A stretch of 64,000 nucleotides of DNA. It comes from Bacillota bacterium (lineage in GTDB: Bacteria > Bacillota > UBA4882 > UBA8346). Under the pieces are notes generated by a model that searched no databases, was not told where the DNA came from, and worked only from the letters and a program-made list of their open reading frames with translations. A program made the position numbers and the translations under genes. The stretch spans positions 11,507-75,506 of the forward strand of contig JAEZJQ010000129.1 of NCBI GenBank assembly GCA_023436305.1, in the 5' to 3' direction. The first letter of the stretch is position 1, and every line of letters starts with the position of its first letter. Shown one piece after another: positions 45,177 through 54,624 of this stretch.

Positions 45177-45611
45177 CTAATGTTTTGATTTTACCGTATT
45201 AAAACATTGGTCACATAAACCCTTGTTTCTTCTTACTTGAGCCGCCGCTTCCTTGCCACAATTCCGGCAAAAGTCTCCCATCTCTTGAGCGCATTGATAA
45301 CAAATTCCCGTTTTTCTTATGGATTCGGGATCCGGTTTGCCGCACGCCGGACAAACACACTGCAAACAATATCCTCGGTGTTTCTTGAGCTCTTCCGGAG
45401 CAATTCGGCCGCAAATCCGGCAACTATACACGCCATCCCGTTTTAAGGCCAGTTCTTTCATGCAAAATTCGCAGAGATTTAATGATTTATAGATTCGGAC
45501 CTGCTGTACCGTATTGCCGCAACGGGAACAGAAACGCCGGGATTGCCTTTCCTTACCCCGGCCTTCAAGATTGGGATCCGCCCAAACCCGTTTTTTTCTC
45601 ACGCCTGGCAT
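45177..45611 (-). CDS. Small protein with four tandem zinc ribbons
   Basis: 144 residues with sixteen cysteines in eight CxxC pairs (C28/31, 47/50, 64/67, 82/85, 87/90, 104/107, 115/118, 133/136). They pair by spacing into four ribbons of 20-24 residues each. The N-terminal 25 residues are basic (RKKRVW, RGKERQSRR). No catalytic domain, membrane helix or signal peptide is present. Such repeats usually bind DNA, RNA or proteins. I recognise no family. It begins three bases after the rseP stop and ends 13 bases before ispG, so it is almost certainly transcribed with them. Confidence 0.85.
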   Translation of the reverse strand: MPGVRKKRVWADPNLEGRGKERQSRRFCSRCGNTVQQVRIYKSLNLCEFCMKELALKRDGVYSCRICGRIAPEELKKHRGYCLQCVCPACGKPDPESIRKTGICYQCAQEMGDFCRNCGKEAAAQVRRNKGLCDQCFNTVKSKH

Positions 45612-45614
45612 CGC

Positions 45615-46709
45615 TTACCCTCCAAAAAAACGCCGGAACATCGTCATGATGTCACCATACGTAATCACGATAAATAAGAAAGCTATCAACGCCAGTCCGA
45701 CCAACTGGGCCACCGATTTTTGTTCGGCGGTGAACTCCCGCCGTAAAAGCCGCTCCAGAATCATAATCACTATCCAACCGCCGTCAAGCAATGGCAGGGG
45801 TAATGGCAACATATTGAAAAAAAACAAAGAAATCGAGATAATAATCATAAAATATAGCGTATAGTAGATGGGTAACTTGGTATTCTGCTCCATGGCGGCC
45901 ACCATTCCAATCGGCCCCATTCCGCCGCCTTTCACCTCACCCCGGATCATCATCACTAACCCCTTGTAAGTATCCCTGATAAAGAGCCAGGGATAAACCA
46001 CCGCCATTTTCCCCGCCTCCAACACCGGAACCTTTTTATATCCGGTGACGCCGTTAATTCCCAAAATATAGCGTTTTTCAATCGGATTATACATCGGCTT
46101 AACTGTTCTAACCAGAATTTGGCCTTTGCGGTCAAATTTAATAGTCACAGGATTCCCGCCAATTTCTTTCATCAGCTGCGGAATATCGACCCATTGCTTC
46201 ACCGGGCGCTCATTCATGGACAATATTTTATCGCCAGGCCGAAATCCGGCTTCAAAAGCGGGCGATCCCGGCATGGCCTGTTCAATGATGGGGGCCGGGT
46301 TATTTAAGAAAGTGGGCTGGCCGATTAAAGTGAAGGTAAAGAAGATTAAAATCATGGCCATAAACAAATTAAAAAACGGTCCTGCCGCGACCACCACGAT
46401 CCTTTTCCACAAAGGAAGATCAAGAAAGGATTCTCCCGGTTTCAAAGCAGTCTGATCCGATTCATTCCCTTCCAATTCCATATCCATCCCGGCGATTTTA
46501 CAAAAACCACCCAGTAAGATCCAACGGAACGAATACTGTACGTCTTTCCATGTAAATTTGCCGATTAGCGGCCCAAAACCTACCGAGAATTCATACACTT
46601 TGACCCCAAACACCCGGGATGCCGCAAAATGTCCATACTCATGAACCACCACCAACAAACTAAGTAAAATAATGAACTGCCAAATTGCATTAAAATCAAA
46701 AGAACCCAT
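45615..46709 (-). CDS. rseP: Site-2 zinc metalloprotease RseP
   Basis: 364 residues, ATG at 46709 after AGGGAGGT. The first membrane helix holds VVHEYGHF (zinc ligands of HExxH) near residue 21. A PDZ domain occupies about 130-205 (GSPAFEAGFRPGDKILS), and a second metal-binding segment FFNMLPLPLPLLDGG is near 300. RseP cleaves anti-sigma factors and remnant signal peptides in the membrane. It follows dxr as in most bacteria. Between it and ispG is the zinc-ribbon gene. Confidence 0.95.
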   Translation of the reverse strand: MGSFDFNAIWQFIILLSLLVVVHEYGHFAASRVFGVKVYEFSVGFGPLIGKFTWKDVQYSFRWILLGGFCKIAGMDMELEGNESDQTALKPGESFLDLPLWKRIVVVAAGPFFNLFMAMILIFFTFTLIGQPTFLNNPAPIIEQAMPGSPAFEAGFRPGDKILSMNERPVKQWVDIPQLMKEIGGNPVTIKFDRKGQILVRTVKPMYNPIEKRYILGINGVTGYKKVPVLEAGKMAVVYPWLFIRDTYKGLVMMIRGEVKGGGMGPIGMVAAMEQNTKLPIYYTLYFMIIISISLFFFNMLPLPLPLLDGGWIVIMILERLLRREFTAEQKSVAQLVGLALIAFLFIVITYGDIMTMFRRFFGG

Positions 46710-46835
46710 CGGGATAACCTCCCTCATTTTTACTCCCCTAACCTCCCGGTTCCCCGGCGCGGAAAGTTTTTAATTTTATTATCACCATTCTCCAATGGAG
46801 TTTACTTATTTTGTTTTAATTATATCCTTCACACT

Positions 46836-48017
46836 TCAATTCAAACTTGGATTTTCAATCAGCCTTTGCGCCATTTCCCGGGCCCAAAGGTCAACCGCCA
46901 AAATTTCATCTAAAGATGGAACAGATTTAAAACCCTCTTGTTGATGGTATTCCATCACTTTGGATACCATGCGAATAATATCGGTAAAACGGATTTTACC
47001 CATCAAAAATGCATTGACGGCGGTTTCATTGGCGGCGTTCAAGGCCGCCGGAAGGCTTCCGCCGGTCCGCCCCGCTTCATACGCCAGTGTAATGGCCGGT
47101 AACAGTTCAGGATTCACCGGCTCGAAATTTAAGCGGATGATTTGCGAAAAATCCAACACCGGAAATGAATTGGGCAAACGTTCCGGAAAGGTGAGCGCCA
47201 GTTGAATCGGCAAACGCATATCGCACAAACCCAATTGCGCGATCCAAGAGCCGTCCAGCAATTGAATCATGGAATGAACAATACTTTCAGGATGAACCAC
47301 CGTCTCGATCCGGTCGAAGGGCATATCAAACAGCCAATGGGCTTCGATAATCTCCAGCCCTTTATTAAACATGGTCGCCGAATCAATGGTTATTTTGCCA
47401 CCCATCCGCCAATTGGGATGATGCAAGGCCTGTTCCAAAGTCACCGACTCCAGTTCCTCCCGCCGGTAATTCCGAAACGGACCCCCGGAAGCGGTTAACA
47501 ACAATTTCGCAATCTGTGTCCGGGAGCGTCCCGCAATACATTGAAAAATAGCGCTATGTTCACTGTCAACCGGGATTATGCTTACTTCGGATGCCGTGCT
47601 GGCCGGCATAATAATGGAACCGGCCGCCACTAAAGTTTCTTTATTGGCCAAAGCAATCCGTTTCCCGGCCAGGATGGCCGCCAAGGTTGGTTTAATGCCA
47701 ACGGAACCCACTACGGCCACCAATACCAGATCCACCTCCGGTAAGGCCGCCACTTCCGTTAATCCTGTCACACCGGTCAAAATAACCGGATCCGGTGAAG
47801 CCCCGCTTAATCGCCGCTTTAACTCCGGATAAAGCCCCGGATCGGCGATGACTACAAATCGTGGTTTAAAAACTTGGATCTGCTCCACGAATAACTCTAT
47901 ATTGGAACCGGCAGTCAACGCTGTAACCTGAAAACGCTCCGGAAATTCCTTAACCACTTCCAGAGCTTGCCTTCCAATAGAACCGGTGGATCCTAAAATC
48001 GCCAATCTCGTTCGCAA
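46836..48017 (-). CDS. dxr: 1-deoxy-D-xylulose 5-phosphate reductoisomerase
   Basis: 393 residues. NADPH-binding motif LGSTGSIGRQALEVVKEFP begins at residue 8; ANKETLVAAGS near 125, PVDSEHSAIFQC near 150, and GGKITIDSATMFNKGLEIIEAHWLF near 208 are the substrate and metal residues. It converts DXP to MEP, the first committed step of isoprenoid synthesis. A good sigma-A-type promoter lies at 48084-48111. Upstream on the same strand is the ytvI-type gene. Confidence 0.97.
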   Translation of the reverse strand: MRTRLAILGSTGSIGRQALEVVKEFPERFQVTALTAGSNIELFVEQIQVFKPRFVVIADPGLYPELKRRLSGASPDPVILTGVTGLTEVAALPEVDLVLVAVVGSVGIKPTLAAILAGKRIALANKETLVAAGSIIMPASTASEVSIIPVDSEHSAIFQCIAGRSRTQIAKLLLTASGGPFRNYRREELESVTLEQALHHPNWRMGGKITIDSATMFNKGLEIIEAHWLFDMPFDRIETVVHPESIVHSMIQLLDGSWIAQLGLCDMRLPIQLALTFPERLPNSFPVLDFSQIIRLNFEPVNPELLPAITLAYEAGRTGGSLPAALNAANETAVNAFLMGKIRFTDIIRMVSKVMEYHQQEGFKSVPSLDEILAVDLWAREMAQRLIENPSLN

Positions 48018-48083
48018 ACGTTACACCACCAATGAAAAACGGTATTTCTTATAAAAAATAGGTTTTCATACCGCTATTGAATC

Positions 48084-48111
48084 ATTATATCATAATGAAA
48101 CCCAGCTTCAA
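48084..48111 (-). promoter_or_regulatory. Candidate sigma-A promoter of dxr
   Basis: Minus-strand TTGAAG (48106-48111), 16-base spacer, TATAAT (48084-48089). The transcription start would be about 60 bases before the dxr ATG. This suggests dxr begins a unit instead of being read only from the upstream cluster. Confidence 0.6.
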
Positions 48112-48169
48112 TTAAAATAATCATCGGGGAAAGCATATTTTTAAAAACCGCTAAACATTTATCAAGGAA

Positions 48170-49168
48170 TTATATCAGCCGAACTGCTAATGCCCGATAA
48201 ATTGCCCGTAAAGTGATAATAATAACCGGGCCCAAAAAGATGCCGCTGAACCCGAAAACTTTAATTCCAATATAAATGATCATCATTGTGATCAACGGAT
48301 GAAAATCAAAGTTGTTTCCAATGAGTTTAACTTCGGCAATTTGACGGATCAACAACACCAGCAGGTAAACGACGATTAAACCAATCCCGTGATAAAAATC
48401 AGCCATTAAAAACTGAGTCATTGCATAAGAAATATAAACCATGCCCGGTCCAATCACCGGAATTAAATCAAATATTCCCGCCAAAAAGCTATAAGTAAAA
48501 GCACCGGGAATTCCTAAAACAATAAACCCAATCCAGGTTAATCCCGCAGTGATCAAACATAAGGCCAATTCTGCCCGGAAAAACCGACCGATTTTCACAA
48601 CCAGCTCATCCTTGATTTGAATGGTGGTAATCCGCCAATCATCCGGCAGGCAACGAAATATAAGCTGGCTAATGATGAGTTTATCACGGCTGAAAAAATA
48701 AGCGGAGATGCCCCCTAAGGTAATCACTAAAATTATATCCGGGAAATGGGGCAAAAAACTCAACACCCACCGTATAAATGATTGTAACAACTGGGCAGCC
48801 GGCTCCGAGTTGAATGAGAAACCCGGCAAGTTATACTTGATAAGCTGCCCCACATGAATCATCAATCCCGAACATACTTCGGATAGTTTTGTGACTAATA
48901 ACGGAATCTTGGGTAACTGACGCTCCGCTTCCCGAAACGACGAGAGCAACGTCAAACCGGTCAGACTCAAAACCAACATTAAAAATGAGAATAACACCAA
49001 ACCCACCGCAAAACCGCGCCTCATTTTCAGGTAAGTTTCCATTTTTCGGACCCATGGTTCAATGAGACTCGCAAAGGTGATTCCTAATAAAAACGGGGCG
49101 ATAATGGGAAAAAGAAACTTAAATCCCAAAATCAGCCCAACGCCCAATAACAATAAGATCATTAACAA
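48170..49168 (-). CDS. ytvI: Sporulation membrane protein YtvI / AI-2E transporter family
   Basis: 332 residues, polytopic with about eight hydrophobic segments. The pair GFSGIFLGPVIIITLR near the C-terminus and IFDLIPVIGPGMVYISYA near 243 are signatures of the AI-2E/PerM family; the size and Bacillota context fit YtvI. YtvI is linked to sporulation in Bacillus; its molecular function is not settled. The start is uncertain: the TTG at 49168 has only a weak GGGA site, and AGGTGATG lies 30 bases further up before an out-of-frame ATG. It lies between cdsA and dxr. Confidence 0.75.
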   Translation of the reverse strand: MLMILLLLGVGLILGFKFLFPIIAPFLLGITFASLIEPWVRKMETYLKMRRGFAVGLVLFSFLMLVLSLTGLTLLSSFREAERQLPKIPLLVTKLSEVCSGLMIHVGQLIKYNLPGFSFNSEPAAQLLQSFIRWVLSFLPHFPDIILVITLGGISAYFFSRDKLIISQLIFRCLPDDWRITTIQIKDELVVKIGRFFRAELALCLITAGLTWIGFIVLGIPGAFTYSFLAGIFDLIPVIGPGMVYISYAMTQFLMADFYHGIGLIVVYLLVLLIRQIAEVKLIGNNFDFHPLITMMIIYIGIKVFGFSGIFLGPVIIITLRAIYRALAVRLI

Positions 49169-49272
49169 CCGAAATTCCCGGCTTATCGTTCATCACCTAC
49201 CCCATATAGCGTACATTCATGGGCCATCCGGAGTAGTCAGGTGAATTATGGGGTCGTTAGGGCCCCTTGAAT

Positions 49273-50103
49273 TTAAAAAAGCGGTAGATAAGATGCTAGG
49301 TAGTAGACTACCGGTCCTGTAAACAACATGCTATCCAGCCGGTCCAATATACCGCCATGCCCCGGTAAAAATGTACCCGAATCCTTTACCCCGGCGTTTC
49401 TCTTAATAATCGATTCCACCAGATCCCCAAATTGACCGGCGATAACCACCAAAAACGCCACAACCAATAAAGGCGGCACCGGTTTTTGAAAATAGATTCC
49501 AAGTATAACGGCGGCCAGCAACCCTCCGGCAATTCCGCCGATAGACCCCTCAATACTTTTACGAGGGCTGATCTGGGGTGCAAGTTTATGTTTGCCAAAA
49601 TTAACTCCTATAAAATATGCGACTGAATCATTCAGCCAGGTAACTCCTACAGTAAATAATAAATAAAAAAAACCGTCGGGAATAAATCTTAACAATAAGA
49701 TATATGCGAACATAAACCCAATATAGACCGTTCCGAATAAGTTAACGGCGGCATTCACCAGGCCTTGATCCGGATTTCCACGCATCACTTCCAAGGTTAA
49801 AGTGGTAAAAAAAACAATGATCAACATAAGCGCAAACAAACCCTCCGTGCTCAATTGATCAAGCAAAGGAAAACCCGGTATTGGAAAGCACTTACAATAA
49901 ATAAAAAACAGTAATAATAATGAAGATACTATAATTATTTCGGTCTGTGGCCGAAAGTTTTGTTTCTTCATTAATTCCACATATTCTAAAATGGCCAGAA
50001 CCGTTAGTAACCCAATCGTTAAAGTATAACTCAAGCTTCCCAGCTTAATTACAACCAAAGCCGCAGCCGCAAATAAAACTCCCCAGAAGATTCTCTTTTT
50101 CAT
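49273..50103 (-). CDS. cdsA: Phosphatidate cytidylyltransferase
   Basis: 276 residues with about eight membrane helices. The C-terminal signature begins with SPRKSIEGSIGG near residue 184 and continues through GQFGDLVESIIKRNAGVKDSG to PGHGGILDRLDSML near 250. CdsA makes CDP-diacylglycerol from phosphatidate and CTP, the entry to phospholipid head-group synthesis. Its ATG overlaps the uppS stop by four bases, and the same-strand partner is undecaprenyl diphosphate synthase. Confidence 0.96.
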   Translation of the reverse strand: MKKRIFWGVLFAAAALVVIKLGSLSYTLTIGLLTVLAILEYVELMKKQNFRPQTEIIIVSSLLLLFFIYCKCFPIPGFPLLDQLSTEGLFALMLIIVFFTTLTLEVMRGNPDQGLVNAAVNLFGTVYIGFMFAYILLLRFIPDGFFYLLFTVGVTWLNDSVAYFIGVNFGKHKLAPQISPRKSIEGSIGGIAGGLLAAVILGIYFQKPVPPLLVVAFLVVIAGQFGDLVESIIKRNAGVKDSGTFLPGHGGILDRLDSMLFTGPVVYYLASYLPLF

Positions 50104-50867
50104 AATTTGTTATTCCCTTCCTTTACCGTACCAAAACGTCGCTCGCGGCTGCCATAATTTTTAAATGCCGTGAAAAACTCTTTTTTTCCAAAATCCGGCC
50201 AATATAATTTACTAAAATAAAACTCGGTATAAGCCATTTGCCAGATTAAGAAATTGCTAATCCGGAATTCACCGCCGGGTTTAATTAATAAATCCGGATC
50301 AGGCTGGCCGGCGGTAAAAAGATGCTTGGATAATTCAGCTTCCGTTATCTCTTCAGGTGTGAGCTCCCCCTGGGAAACCAACATGGAAATATCACGAACC
50401 GCCTGAACTAATTCCGCGCGCCCGCCGTAATTAACGGCAATATTTAAAACAAGCGCCTGGTTGTTTTGGGTTAAAGCTTCACTTTCAGTAATCATTCGGA
50501 CTAAAGAAGGCTTCAGTTTTTCCCGGCCACCGATAAATCGGATTTGGACCCCGTTCTTATTTAACTGGGCAACTTCTTTACCCAGTGATTCCTCAAACAA
50601 ATTCATTAAATAATCCACCTCTTCGGCGGGACGCCGCCAATTTTCGGTGGAAAAAGCAAACAATGTTAAATGTTTGACTCCGGTCTCCAGGCAGACTTCA
50701 ACCGCATCCCGGACGCGGTCCATCCCGGCGCGATGGCCGACGGAACGTGGCAACCCTCGGGATTTGGCCCATCGTCCATTTCCATCCATAATTATCGCCA
50801 CATGTCCCGGAATATTCGTAAATGTTTTTTCTGATTTTTCAATCCCAAACCAATTAAATAATCCCAT
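50100..50867 (-). CDS. uppS: Undecaprenyl diphosphate synthase
   Basis: 255 residues. IIMDGNGRWAKSRGLPRSVGH near residue 25 is the diphosphate-binding motif with the key Asp; FAFSTENWRRP near 75, and NYGGRAELVQAVRD near 155, also fit. It builds the C55 lipid carrier for cell-wall synthesis and for the polyprenyl-linked sugars of the first operon. Overlaps cdsA by four bases. Confidence 0.97.
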   Translation of the reverse strand: MGLFNWFGIEKSEKTFTNIPGHVAIIMDGNGRWAKSRGLPRSVGHRAGMDRVRDAVEVCLETGVKHLTLFAFSTENWRRPAEEVDYLMNLFEESLGKEVAQLNKNGVQIRFIGGREKLKPSLVRMITESEALTQNNQALVLNIAVNYGGRAELVQAVRDISMLVSQGELTPEEITEAELSKHLFTAGQPDPDLLIKPGGEFRISNFLIWQMAYTEFYFSKLYWPDFGKKEFFTAFKNYGSRERRFGTVKEGNNKL

Positions 50868-51043
50868 GAATTCTGAACGTTACCTCACAACTTTGAGATC
50901 ACACCAACATACAAAGAATTAACTTTTTTTAAAAACATCCATTATTTTTAATAAAATGTAAAATCATTTGCCGACATATATCTTTCGACCCCAGGAAATC
51001 AACAAAATAATCAATGAAATCAGGTAAATCCACTGAATTCTGG

Positions 51044-51601
51044 TCAAACGTCCATGATCTCTTTGTCTTTGATCTCCACTAATTTATCAATTTCCAAAAT
51101 ATATTTATCGGTAAGTTTTTGGATTTCATCTAAGCTTTTTTTACTCTCATCCTCGGAAATCTTGCCCTCTTTTTCTAAAGCTTTAACTTTATCATTGGCA
51201 TCGCGCCGTAAATTCCGAATGACAATCTTTTTATCCTCGGCTTCTTTTTTTACTATTTTAACCAAATCCTTACGCCGTTCCTCGGTCAATTGCGGAATGG
51301 GCAACCGGATTATATTGCCGTCATTAATGGGATTTAAACCTAAATCCGCCTTTTGAATGGCTTTCTCGATAGCTCCCAGAACGGACTTATCCCATGGCTG
51401 CACCACGATAGTTCGGAAATCAGGGGTATTGATACTGGCAACTTGGCTCAAGGGAGTCGGTGTCCCATAATATTCGACTGTGACCCGATCCAGGACTCCC
51501 GGATTGGCCCTTCCGGTGCGAATTCCTTGAAACTCATGTTTCGTAGACTCAATTGCCCCTTTCATGTGATTTTCGGTTTCCTTGATAATTTCTTTAATCA
51601 T
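51044..51601 (-). CDS. frr: Ribosome recycling factor
   Basis: 185 residues of typical length. TRANSLATION-like end motifs include FQGIRTGRANPGVLDRVTVEYYG near residue 25 and PIPQLTEERRKDLVK near 110, in the two-domain tRNA-mimic order. It releases ribosomes after termination together with EF-G. It starts seven bases after the pyrH stop; the 176 bases downstream, before uppS, show no terminator. Confidence 0.97.
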   Translation of the reverse strand: MIKEIIKETENHMKGAIESTKHEFQGIRTGRANPGVLDRVTVEYYGTPTPLSQVASINTPDFRTIVVQPWDKSVLGAIEKAIQKADLGLNPINDGNIIRLPIPQLTEERRKDLVKIVKKEAEDKKIVIRNLRRDANDKVKALEKEGKISEDESKKSLDEIQKLTDKYILEIDKLVEIKDKEIMDV

Positions 51602-51608
51602 TTTCCTT

Positions 51609-52325
51609 CTACCCCCTGACTAATGTTCCGATTTTTTCCCCTAAAATCACTCGTTTAATATTCCCAACTTGTGTTAAATTAAAAATTACCAATGGAATAC
51701 GATTTTCCATGCATAAGGATGTAGCTGTGGAATCCATGACCCCCAATCGCTGTTGTAAAACTTCCATAAAGTTTAAATTATCGAAACGGGTGGCATTGGG
51801 ATCCTTTTTAGGATCAGCATTATATACGCCATCCACTTTTTTAGCCATGAGGATAATTTCCGCTTCAATCTCCGCTGCCCGAAGAGCAGCGGTAGTATCA
51901 GTGGAAAAATAAGGATTTCCGGTACCGGCTCCAAAGATCACCACCCGGCCTTTTTCAAGATGCCGTACCGCCCGGCGTTTGATATAAGGTTCGGCAATTT
52001 GACGCATTTCAATCGCTGTTTGCACCCGGGTCGCCACCCCGTATTGTTCAAATGCATCCTGAAGCGCCAAAGAATTGATGACCGTCGCCAGCATTCCCAT
52101 ATAATCCGAAGTTGAACGATCCAGCCCGGAATGACTGCCGATAGCCCCGCGCCAAAAATTACCGCCACCAACAACTACCGCCACTTGCACACCCATATCT
52201 ACAATTTCTTTGGTTTGTTTGGCGATGGAGTTGACAACTTCGTGATCAATTCCAAAACCTTTTTCACCCGCCAGAGCTTCACCGCTTAATTTAAGCACAA
52301 TACGTTTGTACTTTGGGGTGTCCAT
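51609..52325 (-). CDS. pyrH: UMP kinase
   Basis: 238 residues from ATG at 52325 (GGAGG nine bases upstream); an ATG six bases earlier would be only three bases from the site. The amino-acid kinase fold is shown by VLKLSGEALAG at residue 9, VVVGGGNFWRG near 55, GTGNPYFSTDTTAALRA near 133, and KVDGVYNADPKKDPNA near 162. PyrH phosphorylates UMP to UDP and is usually UTP-inhibited. Separated from tsf by a terminator, coupled to frr. Confidence 0.97.
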   Translation of the reverse strand: MDTPKYKRIVLKLSGEALAGEKGFGIDHEVVNSIAKQTKEIVDMGVQVAVVVGGGNFWRGAIGSHSGLDRSTSDYMGMLATVINSLALQDAFEQYGVATRVQTAIEMRQIAEPYIKRRAVRHLEKGRVVIFGAGTGNPYFSTDTTAALRAAEIEAEIILMAKKVDGVYNADPKKDPNATRFDNLNFMEVLQQRLGVMDSTATSLCMENRIPLVIFNLTQVGNIKRVILGEKIGTLVRG

Positions 52326-52440
52326 CCACATTTACCTCCATAATTATCGTAATATATTTTCGCGAACCGAGAATTATTTCCTGCTTTACCGTGAAAATTG
52401 ATTTATTTTCATTGCTGAAGTCGCTTCCATGTTTCACCTA

Positions 52441-52464
52441 AAAAAAAGAACACTTTCGTGTCCT
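52441..52464 (-). terminator. Rho-independent terminator between tsf and pyrH
   Basis: AGGACAC and GTGTTCT form a seven-base stem (one G-U pair) around a GAAA loop, followed by eight Ts on the minus strand. It ends the tsf transcript before pyrH. Confidence 0.85.
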
Positions 52465-52472
52465 TTCAAACC

Positions 52473-53405
52473 TTATTCTTTCATTTGCGACATTACTTCA
52501 GCAGCAAAGTCATCTTTTCTCTTTTCAATACCTTCACCCTTTTCAAAACGGGCAAAACGAACCAAGGTGATATTATCACCCAATTTGGAGTTCAATTCCT
52601 GAATCAATTGGGTAACGGTTTTATCGTTATCTTTAATGAAAAGTTGTTCAACCAAACATACTTCTTTATAAAATTTTTCGATCCGTCCAATGGTAATCTT
52701 TTCGGCGATGGCTTGAGGTTTGCCTTCATTCATAGCCTGCGCTTTATAGATCGCTTTTTCCTGTTCCAATACGTCAGCCGGAACTTCATCCCGCCGGACA
52801 TACTCCGGTTTGGCTGCGGCTACTTGCATCGCCATGTCTTTAATAAATGTAAGAAAATCATTATTGTTGAGAGTATCGGACTTAGTAACCGAGCATTCCA
52901 GTAAAACACCGATCTTGCCACCAAGATGAATATAGAAGTCCACCATCCCAACGCCCTTGGTTTCAAATCGTATAAAACGCCGTAAAGCCATATTTTCACC
53001 AATGGTTGATACCAAACCGGTAATGGTTTCGGTAACGGTTTGGCCGGTAGTCATTTTTGTCTCCAATAAGGCGTTGAGATCCGCGGGGGCTTTGGAAGCC
53101 ACCAATTCAGCCACATTTTTCGTAAATTCAATGAAGGAGGGGTTCTTAGCGACAAAATCCGTCTCACAGTTGACTTCCACCAATACGCCAACATTTCGAT
53201 CCGGGGTGATAAAGGCGCTAACCAATCCTTCTGCGGCAATCCGTCCGGCTTTTTTCGCCGCGGCGGCCAAACCTTTTTCCCGTAAATATTCAATTGCTTT
53301 ATCCAAATCACCATTGGTTTCAGCCAAAGCTTTTTTACAATCCATCATACCAGCGCCGGTTCTTTCCCGTAACTCCTTGACACTGGATGCTGAAATTTCA
53401 GCCAT
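52473..53405 (-). CDS. tsf: Elongation factor Ts
   Basis: 310 residues. The N-terminal TGAGMMDCKKALAETNGDLDKA signature (residue ~17) and NCETDFVAKN near 80 are standard. It exchanges GDP on EF-Tu. The body is long, as in many Gram-positive forms, with core repeats and a C-terminal charged tail (KRKDDFAAEVMSQMKE). Preceded by rpsB and separated from it by a terminator/attenuator. Confidence 0.96.
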   Translation of the reverse strand: MAEISASSVKELRERTGAGMMDCKKALAETNGDLDKAIEYLREKGLAAAAKKAGRIAAEGLVSAFITPDRNVGVLVEVNCETDFVAKNPSFIEFTKNVAELVASKAPADLNALLETKMTTGQTVTETITGLVSTIGENMALRRFIRFETKGVGMVDFYIHLGGKIGVLLECSVTKSDTLNNNDFLTFIKDMAMQVAAAKPEYVRRDEVPADVLEQEKAIYKAQAMNEGKPQAIAEKITIGRIEKFYKEVCLVEQLFIKDNDKTVTQLIQELNSKLGDNITLVRFARFEKGEGIEKRKDDFAAEVMSQMKE

Positions 53406-53584
53406 AAAAATACCTCCCTATCCTCGCGTCAAAAAAACGCTTTAATGTCAAAAACATTATATAACTGCCACTTTGGACGAATTTTCAACATGCCGGGAAT
53501 TTCCAATATCGACCCCTTTACATATGGATTCAGCCCTTAGTATGGCGAATAATCAGAGAAATCAGTTGAACCTCAGTCAAAAAA

Positions 53585-53617
53585 GTGGGGTGGATCGGGT
53601 TAGCCCTACCACCCCAT
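53585..53617 (-). terminator. Rho-independent terminator between rpsB and tsf
   Basis: TGGGGTGG pairs with CCACCCCA on the minus strand, with a 15-base loop, followed by a TTTTTT run. It lies in the intergenic region after rpsB. It may act as an attenuator setting the ratio of S2 to EF-Ts. Confidence 0.8.
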
Positions 53618-53620
53618 TCT

Positions 53621-54412
53621 TTACGCCTGTTCCAAGTCCATTTCCAGCTCAGATGTCACATCGGTTTCGCCGGCATTCCCGCCGTTTTCCGTAGCGGCTA
53701 CCATGTTGGTGGTGTTATCGGTTAATTGTTCACCTTGTTTGGCCTCAATTACCGCATCCGCTATTTTACCGGCCAATAATTTGACTGCCCGGATAGCATC
53801 GTCATTACCCGGAATCACACAGTCGATCTCATCGGGATCACAATTGGTATCAACGATACCAATAATCGGAATCTCCAGTTTTCTGGCTTCCGCCACTGCA
53901 ATCCGTTCTTTGCGGGGATCAACGATAAACACGGCGCCCGGAAGTTTATGCATATTCCGAATGCCGCCTAAAAACTTCTCCAGCCGCAATCTTTCCTTTT
54001 GGAGTTCTAAAACCTCTTTTTTCGGGAGCGCTTCAAAGGAACCATCCTGTTCCATCTGTTCAATTTTACGCAACCGGTCAATCCGGGATCGGATGGTTGT
54101 AAAGTTGGTTAAGGTACCACCCAACCAACGTTGGGAAACATAATACATTCCGCACCGTTCGGCTTCTTCCCGAATTGCATCTTGAGCCTGCTTTTTGGTA
54201 CCGACAAACAAAATGGTTTCCCCGTTTTCTATGACGGAACGCGCGAAATTATAAGCCTCTTCCACTTTCTTCACCGTTTTTTGGAGATCGATAATATAGA
54301 TCCCATTCCTTTCGGTGAAGATATACGGGCGCATCTTAGGATTCCATCGTCTGGTTTGGTGACCAAAATGTACGCCGGCTTCCAACAATTGTTTCATGGA
54401 AATCACAGCCAC
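53621..54412 (-). CDS. rpsB: Ribosomal protein S2
   Basis: 263 residues from GTG at 54412, which has AAAGGAGGTGA at a good spacing and gives the standard start VISMKQLLEAGVHFGHQ. The chain continues with RRWNPKMRPYIFTERNGIYIIDL and VDTNCDPDEIDCVIPGNDDAIRA, the normal S2 body. The C-terminus is an acidic extension (TDVTSELEMDLEQA) longer than the core. A promoter and a long leader (about 110 bases) lie upstream. Confidence 0.97.
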   Translation of the reverse strand: MAVISMKQLLEAGVHFGHQTRRWNPKMRPYIFTERNGIYIIDLQKTVKKVEEAYNFARSVIENGETILFVGTKKQAQDAIREEAERCGMYYVSQRWLGGTLTNFTTIRSRIDRLRKIEQMEQDGSFEALPKKEVLELQKERLRLEKFLGGIRNMHKLPGAVFIVDPRKERIAVAEARKLEIPIIGIVDTNCDPDEIDCVIPGNDDAIRAVKLLAGKIADAVIEAKQGEQLTDNTTNMVAATENGGNAGETDVTSELEMDLEQA

Positions 54413-54545
54413 ATCAGTCACCTCCTTTCATTTGGTTTTTAGTCCCTCCACTTGCGTCAACTCTTAGCGGACCTCTTAATTGCGGTTGCTTTAAGGGGAC
54501 CACCGCCAAAATCAGCAAGCGTGTGAATTAAATTACACCTCAAAT

Positions 54546-54574
54546 AGTATAACACAGGAACCGTGAATTGAAAA
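54546..54574 (-). promoter_or_regulatory. Promoter of rpsB with extended -10
   Basis: Minus-strand TATACT (54546-54551) preceded by TGT gives an extended -10; TTTTCA (54569-54574) is a weak -35 at 17 bases. The transcribed leader before the GTG is about 125 bases, long enough for autogenous S2 control, but no specific fold was identified. Confidence 0.55.
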
Positions 54575-54624
54575 GAACTTTTTCATGTTTTAGCCGGCGC
54601 GTAGGAATTTTGTCATCTAAACCA

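Noticed and set aside
49169..49200. Possible frameshift at the start of the ytvI-type gene, since a good ribosome site precedes an out-of-frame ATG.
   Set aside because: The rest of the gene is intact, and a weak in-frame TTG start is available; the alternative cannot be proven from the sequence.
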